Assembly: GCA_900550595.1 (NCBI GenBank)
Contig: URTB01000029.1
Coordinates: 1 to 10,661 of the forward strand
Direction of reading: 5' to 3'
Source: an uncultured Collinsella sp.
GTDB lineage: Bacteria; Actinomycetota; Coriobacteriia; Coriobacteriales; Coriobacteriaceae
Length of the DNA: 10,661 nucleotides
Below are positions 6,303-10,661 of this stretch, one piece after another. Each line of letters opens with the position of its first letter. Position 1 is the first letter of the stretch. The notes beneath the pieces were generated by a model. That model was not told where the DNA came from, ran no database searches, and saw only the letters and a list, made by a program, of their open reading frames with translations. Position numbers and translations under genes: made by a program.

Positions 6303-6731
6303 GTGGTCGCGCTCGCGCTGGACATAGGGGAGACCAGGATCGGCATCGCCGTCTCGAGCCGTGATGGCAAGATGGCGATGCCCGTCAAGGTGCTCCCGGC
6401 CGCCGAGGTTACCGGTATGGCCAAGACGTTCCGTTACCTGGTCGAGGACTATGAGCCCGACATCTTGGTGAGCGGGCGTCCCCTGACCATGGCCGGCGAG
6501 CCTGGCCCCCAGGCCGAGCGCGTTGCCGCCGTAGCGCAAAAGATCGCCGACGAGCTCGATCTTCCGCTGGAGTTTGAGGACGAGCGCCTGTCCTCGCAAG
6601 AGGCCAAGCGAATCCTTCGAGAGCAGGGGCTCAACGAAAAGCAGATGAGGGGCAAGATTGACATGATCGCCGCCAGCCTGTTCTTGCAGACATGGCTCGA
6701 TCGTAAAAACGAGGAGGTTCAGCATGTCTAG
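6303..6731 (+). CDS. ruvX: Putative pre-16S rRNA nuclease / Holliday junction resolvase RuvX (YqgF)
   Basis: This is a 142-residue RNase H-fold protein of the YqgF/RuvX family, implicated in 16S rRNA 5'-end maturation and possibly in Holliday junction resolution. Family motifs are present: LALDIGETRIGIAVS (4-18, catalytic D7), ILVSGRPLTMAGEPG (54-68, where the family usually has VGLPLNMDGS), FEDERLSSQEAKRIL (91-105) and KIDMIAASLFLQTWLD (118-133, with D120). The start is GTG at 6303, 9 nt after the alaS stop. No good ribosome site precedes it, so it may depend on ribosomes finishing alaS. Pairing alaS with ruvX is common in bacteria. The gene overlaps mltG by 8 nt. Confidence 0.93.
   Translation: MVALALDIGETRIGIAVSSRDGKMAMPVKVLPAAEVTGMAKTFRYLVEDYEPDILVSGRPLTMAGEPGPQAERVAAVAQKIADELDLPLEFEDERLSSQEAKRILREQGLNEKQMRGKIDMIAASLFLQTWLDRKNEEVQHV
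6711..6717 (+). promoter_or_regulatory. Ribosome binding site of mltG
   Basis: GAGGAGG lies 6 nt before the ATG at 6724, within the end of ruvX. It supports independent, strong initiation of mltG and fixes its start. Confidence 0.75.
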
Positions 6732-8079
6732 CGATTCCGATCCGCGCCAGCAGAATCGTACACGGCAGCCCGCGCCGCGTCCTGCTCAGCCTGGTCAGCG
6801 CCCGGCGCAGCCGACGCAGCGTTCGGCTCAGCCTACTCAGCGTGCTGCTCAACAGCCCGCCGCTCGTCCCGCGCAGCCCGCTGGCGGCGCTCGTTTTAAG
6901 CAACAGGCCCCTGCCCAGCGTACGCAGGGGCAGGCCCGGCAATCACGCTCTCACGCACATCATACTCAAGGCTCGCACGGCGTTGCTCCGGCCACGCGCT
7001 CAAGCTATAACACGCACACCCGCCGTGGTGCCCAAAAGAAAAGCTCTCCGGTGCCTCTGATTATCGGTGGCGTCGTCGCCGTGCTTGCGCTTGTCGCGAT
7101 CGTTTTCTTTGTTGTGCCGGCCGTCAAGGGCTTCTTTGGCGGTGAGGATGCGAAAGTCGCTGCTGGCCAGCAAGTTACTATCACGATTCCCGATGGTGCC
7201 TCGGGTGACAGCATCGCTTCAATTCTCTCTGAGAACCATATCGTCGAAAATCCCAAGGATTATTACGCGGCGGTCAAAAAGCTCAACGCCGACATGTCGC
7301 TTAAGCCTGGTAAGTATTCGTTTACCACGCTTATGGACGCGACCAAGGTCGTTCAGCAGCTCATGGAAGGTCCCAATGCGGGCTCCGATGCGCTGACTAT
7401 CCCTGAGGGCCTTACGGTTGATCAGGTCGCCGACCGCGTGGCCAAGGCATACGGCAGTATCTCGAAGGAAGACTTCCTCAATCAGGCAAAGGCGTCCAAC
7501 TATGTGAAGGACTATAGCTTCCTTGAGGGCGCCGCGAACGATTCGCTCGAGGGTTTCCTGTTCCCCAAGACGTATTCGTTGGGCAAGGACCCAAGCGCCG
7601 ATGATGTGATTCGCGCCATGCTTGACCAGTTCAACGCTGAGTATAAGTCGCTTGACTTTGCCAGCTGCGAGGCCAAGATCAAGGAGCGCTATGGCGTGGA
7701 GATGTCCGATTACGACATCGTTAACCTTGCCTCGATTGTCGAGCGCGAGGGTCTCAACGCCGATCAGCGCGCGCATGTGGCATCGGTTTTCTATAACCGT
7801 CTGGCGGGCAAGCTCGATGGCCTGCGTTACCTCAATAGCGATGCGACCATGATGTACGTCACCGGCGGCGAGGTTACCGCCGACGACCTGCAGAGCGATA
7901 GCCCGTATAACACCTATAAGCACGAGGGCCTCCCGCCCACGCCCATTTGCTCTCCGTCGCTCGAGGCGCTCAAGGCCACCCTTGAGCCGACCGACTCCGA
8001 TGACCTGTATTTCTACATTACGCAGGACGAGGAGTATTTCTCGAAGACCTACGAAGAGCATCAACAGTCTTGGAATTGA
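6724..8079 (+). CDS. mltG: Endolytic murein transglycosylase MltG (YceG-like)
   Basis: This is a 451-residue membrane-anchored lytic transglycosylase that cuts nascent peptidoglycan glycan strands and so limits their length. Residues 1-108 form a cytoplasmic, disordered, basic tail rich in Gln, Pro, Ala and Arg. Then comes one membrane helix (about 109-131) and an extracytoplasmic region from about 140. The YceG catalytic domain shows the LEGFLFPKTYSL block (275-286), the catalytic Glu in NLASIVERE (E340, equivalent to E. coli E218), HVASVFYNRL (351-360), LNSDATMMY (370-378) and YNTYKHEGLPPTPICSPS (395-412). The fold is complete; only the tail is longer than in E. coli. It overlaps ruvX by 8 nt and ends 2 nt before the YqeG-like gene. 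Neighbours in the operon are not otherwise cell-wall genes, although an alaS-ruvX-mltG order is common in Gram-positives. Confidence 0.95.
   Translation: MSSDSDPRQQNRTRQPAPRPAQPGQRPAQPTQRSAQPTQRAAQQPAARPAQPAGGARFKQQAPAQRTQGQARQSRSHAHHTQGSHGVAPATRSSYNTHTRRGAQKKSSPVPLIIGGVVAVLALVAIVFFVVPAVKGFFGGEDAKVAAGQQVTITIPDGASGDSIASILSENHIVENPKDYYAAVKKLNADMSLKPGKYSFTTLMDATKVVQQLMEGPNAGSDALTIPEGLTVDQVADRVAKAYGSISKEDFLNQAKASNYVKDYSFLEGAANDSLEGFLFPKTYSLGKDPSADDVIRAMLDQFNAEYKSLDFASCEAKIKERYGVEMSDYDIVNLASIVEREGLNADQRAHVASVFYNRLAGKLDGLRYLNSDATMMYVTGGEVTADDLQSDSPYNTYKHEGLPPTPICSPSLEALKATLEPTDSDDLYFYITQDEEYFSKTYEEHQQSWN
6793..6855 (+). repeat. Three tandem 21-bp units coding Gln/Pro heptads in MltG
   Basis: Residues 24-44 of MltG read as three seven-residue units: GQRPAQP, TQRSAQP and TQRAAQQ. 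Codons differ between units (for example CCG ACG against CCT ACT), so the peptide pattern is better kept than the DNA. This suggests an old or selected repeat rather than recent slippage. Confidence 0.6.
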
Positions 8080-8081
8080 TC

Positions 8082-8579
8082 ATGAGGATTTTTAGCCCCA
8101 AACGATATGTTGCCTCGGTCGATCGCATCGACCTCGATACCCTCTGGGCCGACGGCAAGCGCGCCATTCTGCTCGATCGCGACAACACCCTGGTGCCGCG
8201 TGATACCGAGCAGGTACCCGCTGCGGTCTCCGCCTGGCTCGAGGCCGCCCATGCCAAGGGCTTTAAGCTGTGCATGGTGTCCAATAACTGGCATCGCGAC
8301 CAGGTCATGGCATCGGCGCGCGAATTGGGGCTCGAGGCCATCAGCCACGCCATGAAGCCGGCGCCATTTGCCCTCAAAGCGGGCCTTAAGCGCCTGGGGG
8401 CCACGGCTAACGAGGCCGTACTGATTGGTGACCAGCTGTACACCGACGTATGGAGCGGAAACTTTGCCGGCGTTGACACTATTCTGGTCAAGCCGCAGGC
8501 AACCCAGGACCTGTGGTACACGCAGATCTTCCGTATCTTTGAGCGCCGGGCCCTGCGCGATCTTCCCTGTGAGGAATAG
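8082..8579 (+). CDS. YqeG family HAD-IIIA phosphatase
   Basis: This is a 165-residue HAD-superfamily hydrolase of subfamily IIIA (YqeG family). The motifs are in order: motif I LLDRDNTLV with nucleophile D32 and acid D34 (30-38), motif II MVSNNW with S67, Lys K92 in MKPAPFALK, and motif IV LIGDQLYTDVWSGN with D117 and D122 (114-127). All catalytic positions are present. The substrate is not known; a related family (PGPase GEP4 in yeast) acts on phosphatidylglycerophosphate, and I only mention it as a possibility. The ATG at 8082 is 2 nt after the mltG stop. An in-frame TTG at 8070 would overlap mltG and is less likely. The gene is 8 nt before aroK. In Firmicutes YqeG also often sits near a shikimate gene, which makes its company here notable. 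Confidence 0.88.
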   Translation: MRIFSPKRYVASVDRIDLDTLWADGKRAILLDRDNTLVPRDTEQVPAAVSAWLEAAHAKGFKLCMVSNNWHRDQVMASARELGLEAISHAMKPAPFALKAGLKRLGATANEAVLIGDQLYTDVWSGNFAGVDTILVKPQATQDLWYTQIFRIFERRALRDLPCEE

Positions 8580-8587
8580 GTTTCGCC

Positions 8588-9121
8588 ATGTCTCAGCATA
8601 TCAAACACGGCTGTGACCATATCTTCTTTATCGGCTTTTTGGGCGCGGGCAAGTCGACGCTTGCGCGCAACGTGGGCACTATGTTCAAGCGTCGATTCAT
8701 CGATACCGATCGTTTGGTTGTGCGTCGATGCGGCAAGTCGGTGACTGAGATATTTAAGACCGAGGGCGAGGATCGTTTTCGCGAACTCGAGACCTCGGCA
8801 CTCCGTTCGCTTCAAAGTGAGCGCAGCCTGCTGGTATCGTGCGGGGGTGGCATCGTCGAGACGCCGGTGAACATTGAGCTGATGCACGAGATGGGTACAT
8901 GCGTGTACCTCGAAGGCGACTTTGAGGACTCGTTGCGCCAGATTCGCCGCTCCGATACCCGACCAGATTTCCGCTCACCCGAGCATGCTGCGCGCCTGTT
9001 TGAGCATCGCCGTCCGCTGTATCGCCAGGCCGCCGATATTACCCTTGATATCCGCAACAAGTCCTTCGAGGACGTTTCCTACCTTTGTGCCGAGATGCTT
9101 TTGGAGCGTGGGCTGCTATGA
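8588..9121 (+). CDS. aroK: Shikimate kinase
   Basis: This is a 177-residue nucleoside monophosphate kinase-fold protein that transfers phosphate from ATP to the 3-OH of shikimate in the cytoplasm. Key features are intact: the Walker A loop GFLGAGKST (16-24), the shikimate-binding Asp in FIDTD (D39/D41), Arg in GEDRFRELE (R65, equivalent to R58), the GGG loop (86-88), the lid Arg/Pro SDTRPDF (R125) and the RRPLY Arg (R142). Length and order match AroK/AroL. The ATG at 8588 is 8 nt after the previous stop, with GAGGAA about 11 nt upstream. Its stop overlaps the next gene by 4 nt. Despite the odd neighbour (a degenerate AroB-like protein), this kinase looks fully active. Confidence 0.95.
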   Translation: MSQHIKHGCDHIFFIGFLGAGKSTLARNVGTMFKRRFIDTDRLVVRRCGKSVTEIFKTEGEDRFRELETSALRSLQSERSLLVSCGGGIVETPVNIELMHEMGTCVYLEGDFEDSLRQIRRSDTRPDFRSPEHAARLFEHRRPLYRQAADITLDIRNKSFEDVSYLCAEMLLERGLL

Positions 9122-10227
9122 TTCGCCGTCAACTTATCAATTTCCAAAACCGCAGTGTCGATGTCCGCGTCGGTCTTGGCGCGTTTGAGGAACTGTCGCG
9201 CATGTTTGCCTCGGCTGTGGGCAAGCCTAAGCGCGCGATGGTGGTTTGGAACGACGCCACATCCGAGCGTTTTGGCGAGGTCGTCGAGCATGCGCTGGTC
9301 GATGCCGGGTTTGCCGTGTCGCTGCTCGCCCTCGAGGTTTCTCCTGCCGGCGCTACGCTGGCCGATGCCGATACCGTCTTTGGCGCCCTGTCAGCTAACG
9401 GCATTACCTGCGACGATCTCGTTGTTGCCGTTGGCGATGTCGCAACCTGCTCGGTCGTTTGCTGGTGTGCCAATCAGTGGTGCGGTCGCACCGAGTGCGC
9501 CTTGCTGCCGACGACGTTCGACGCCATGCTCACGGTCGCGACGACCATGAAGCCGCTCGTCGCCTCGTCGGCGAATGCGCTTCCCGCTATCGCGTTCCGT
9601 CCCGAGCCGGGCTTGGTCGTGTGTGACCTCGACCTTGTTCGCGAGACGGACCCCGAGGACCTCAAGCTTGGCTATGCGGTACTTGTTGGCACCATGCTTT
9701 CGAGCAGCAAGTCCCGTTGGAATCAGTTTACCGAGACCGTCCCCGAGATTCTCGCGGGCGAGGAGGTCGCGCTCGTCAATGCCGTTCAGTGGTCTCAGAC
9801 TGCCCGCAAGGACGTACTGATGGCTACGAACCCGAGCGCCCGCCATGCGCTCGATTTTGGCAAGATGGGGGAGCGTACCCTGCGCGCCTGCTTGGGCGAT
9901 GCCGCTTCTCAGGTCCCTGCCTACCAGCTGTTGTCCGAGGGCATGCGCTTTGAGGCGCGCCTAGCACATGATGCCTGCGACTTCGATATCGATTACGTTT
10001 TTGAGGTCGATGACTGCCTGGAGGACTTTGGCATCGAGGAGCTTGCCTTCGACCTGGAGCCCATGGCGTTTATCGAGGAGTTCCGTAAGCAGCAGTTCGC
10101 CCGCTCGAACCGCAGCATGTTGCCGCTGCCCGCGGCGCTCGGCGCCATTCGTCTAACGAGCGTTGAGGACGAGGTTCTTGAGCGCCATGCTCACGCCTAC
10201 TTGGCTTCTCGCAAGGAACTTCTCTAA
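9118..10227 (+). CDS. Degenerate 3-dehydroquinate synthase-like protein (probable pseudoenzyme)
   Basis: This is a 369-residue protein in the place and with the length of AroB. Similarity shows in the N-terminal stretch (RQLINFQNRSVDVRVGLGAFEEL), in DDLVVAVGD (99-107), PTT (131-133) with K145, VVCDLDLVRETDPEDLKLGYA (167-187), and the DFG at 246-248 where AroB has NxGH. By eye the active site is gone. The NAD-loop GGGVxGD is replaced by GDVATCS. The metal-ligand Glu in GLAEVIK is V188 and its Lys is G191. The GHTFGH His is around K249-E252, and the HGEAV His is missing around 271-276. Cysteines crowd residues 111-127. The frame is open and coding-like throughout, so it is not a decayed pseudogene. 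It starts with ATG overlapping aroK by 4 nt (ATGA); an upstream in-frame start at 9085 would run over aroK. A remote but functional AroB cannot be fully excluded. Function is unknown. Confidence 0.75.
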   Translation: MIRRQLINFQNRSVDVRVGLGAFEELSRMFASAVGKPKRAMVVWNDATSERFGEVVEHALVDAGFAVSLLALEVSPAGATLADADTVFGALSANGITCDDLVVAVGDVATCSVVCWCANQWCGRTECALLPTTFDAMLTVATTMKPLVASSANALPAIAFRPEPGLVVCDLDLVRETDPEDLKLGYAVLVGTMLSSSKSRWNQFTETVPEILAGEEVALVNAVQWSQTARKDVLMATNPSARHALDFGKMGERTLRACLGDAASQVPAYQLLSEGMRFEARLAHDACDFDIDYVFEVDDCLEDFGIEELAFDLEPMAFIEEFRKQQFARSNRSMLPLPAALGAIRLTSVEDEVLERHAHAYLASRKELL

Positions 10228-10233
10228 GATTTA

Positions 10234-10259
10234 TTGACATCCATCGTCTTTCGTATCAT
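10234..10259 (+). promoter_or_regulatory. Possible promoter before the Xaa-Pro peptidase
   Basis: A perfect -35 TTGACA (10234-10239) is followed by TATCAT (10254-10259). The spacer is only 14 nt, short for a housekeeping promoter, so the pairing is uncertain. If real, transcription would start near 10266, right at the 5' arm of the hairpin below. Confidence 0.35.
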
Positions 10260-10264
10260 GTTGA

Positions 10265-10336
10265 GGGACGGGTTTCCAATCGGTTGCGGTTCGCATGCGA
10301 TTCCGACGTTCGGTTGAGACCCGTCCCGCACTTTTT
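10265..10336 (+). terminator. Large terminator-like hairpin after the AroB-like gene
   Basis: The 12-bp stem GGGACGGGTTTC (10265-10276) pairs with GAGACCCGTCCC (10316-10327), with one G-T pair. The 39-nt loop can fold further (TCGG/CCGA and TGCG/CGCA arms). TTTTT follows at 10332-10336 after a 4-nt gap (GCAC). It most likely ends the alaS operon, but the large loop and the promoter-like box in front of it leave open a role as a leader structure or attenuator for the next gene. Confidence 0.6.
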
Positions 10337-10347
10337 GAGACAATAAG

Positions 10348-10353
10348 AAAGGA
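10348..10353 (+). promoter_or_regulatory. Ribosome binding site of the Xaa-Pro peptidase gene
   Basis: AAAGGA lies 6 nt before the ATG at 10360, and only 12 nt after the T-tract of the upstream hairpin. Confidence 0.6.
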
Positions 10354-10359
10354 ATCTGC

Positions 10360-10661
10360 ATGTCTGAGTTTGCTGCCGGTCCTGCCGGTCGTATCGAACG
10401 TGTCCGTGCCCTGATGGTCGAGCGCGGCTACGACGCTATCGTGGTGCGCGACGAGGCCAATCTTCGTTGGCTCACGGGCGTGAAGGGCGTCTTCGACTAC
10501 ACCTTCGAGTTCCCGCACGCGGCGTTTATTACGGCTGACCAGTGCCTGTTCCATACCGACTCGCGCTACCTCAACAGCTTTGAGGAGAACACGCCCGCCG
10601 GCAGCCCCTGGGTCTACGACATGGACGAGGGCACCATCCCCGGTTGGGTCGCCGGCAAGAT
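10360..10661 (+). CDS. Xaa-Pro (M24B) peptidase, N-terminal part, cut by the window end
   Basis: Only the first 100 codons are present. They match the Creatinase_N domain of M24B peptidases (Xaa-Pro aminopeptidase or dipeptidase, PepP/PepQ/YqhT-type): RIERVRALMVERGYDAIVV (11-29), then DEANLRWLTGVKGVFDYTF (31-49) and an AAFITADQCLFHTDSRY stretch (54-70) typical of the strand pattern in this domain. The catalytic metal-binding domain lies beyond the window, so activity and exact class cannot be judged. In many Gram-positives this gene follows aroK/aroB-type genes and precedes efp. That order fits here, but what follows is not visible. Confidence 0.85.
   Translation, partial: MSEFAAGPAGRIERVRALMVERGYDAIVVRDEANLRWLTGVKGVFDYTFEFPHAAFITADQCLFHTDSRYLNSFEENTPAGSPWVYDMDEGTIPGWVAGK

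Noticed and set aside
3654..6725. Minus-strand open frame of 1023 codons opposite alaS and ruvX
   Set aside because: It mirrors the codon bias of alaS (few TTA, CTA, TCA on the sense strand, so few antisense stops). It has a repetitive L/G/A/V/D makeup, no domain, and no ribosome site. AlaRS on the plus strand is certain.
7219..8887. Minus-strand open frames opposite mltG, yqeG and aroK
   Set aside because: No recognisable domains, and they overlap confident plus-strand genes. They come from the same composition effect.
9085..9117. Upstream in-frame start for the AroB-like gene
   Set aside because: It would overlap aroK by 37 nt. ATG 9118 forms the usual ATGA overlap and begins at the expected N-terminus.
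9118..10227. AroB-like gene as a frameshifted pseudogene
   Set aside because: The frame is open end to end, codon use matches the neighbours, and it is joined to aroK by a coupling overlap. Loss is limited to active-site residues.

Overview
The window is about 10.7 kb of gene-dense, roughly 60% G+C bacterial chromosome. The codon use is strongly biased to C/G third positions. The mix of genes (a SigB/SigF-type sigma factor with an RsbW-like partner, a Gram-positive type AlaRS, YqeG, and aroK/aroB-like genes ahead of an Xaa-Pro peptidase) suggests an actinobacterium. My best guess is a Coriobacteriia member close to Collinsella. That taxonomic call is inference from gene order and protein style, not from a search. 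I see no rRNA, tRNA, CRISPR array, transposase or integrase.

Region 1 (33-3195, + strand) is a four-gene cluster whose genes overlap or nearly touch: a membrane-anchored DUF948 coiled-coil protein, a small RsbW/SpoIIAB-like anti-sigma factor, a SigB/SigF-family sigma factor, and an AI-2E-family permease. It reads as a stress-sigma module co-transcribed with envelope proteins. The anti-sigma protein has lost key ATP-site residues, and no anti-anti-sigma (RsbV-like) gene is visible.

Region 2 (3196-3635) is a base-composition island (about 44% G+C over 3241-3540). It carries one small minus-strand two-helix membrane protein, a perfect 10-bp inverted repeat at that gene's 3' end, a plus-strand intrinsic terminator, and a promoter for the next operon whose -35 box overlaps the terminator's T-tract.

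Region 3 (3636-10227, + strand) looks like one operon: alaS, ruvX, mltG, a yqeG-like HAD phosphatase, aroK, and a 3-dehydroquinate-synthase-like gene. Gaps are 9 nt or less, or the genes overlap. It joins translation (alaS), a Holliday-junction/rRNA-processing nuclease (ruvX), peptidoglycan chain termination (mltG) and the shikimate pathway. The last gene is intact, but by eye it has lost all three metal ligands and other catalytic residues of AroB, so it is probably a pseudoenzyme. In one of the lost motifs it has a run of five cysteines.

Region 4 (10228-10661) holds a large 12-bp-stem hairpin with a T5 tract, a TTGACA-containing promoter candidate just before it, and the first 100 codons of an Xaa-Pro peptidase that runs off the window.

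The most original points are the degenerate AroB homologue with its cysteine cluster, the degenerate anti-sigma kinase, and the low-GC minus-strand gene wedged between two plus-strand operons. I do not see a clear new defence or mobile system here.
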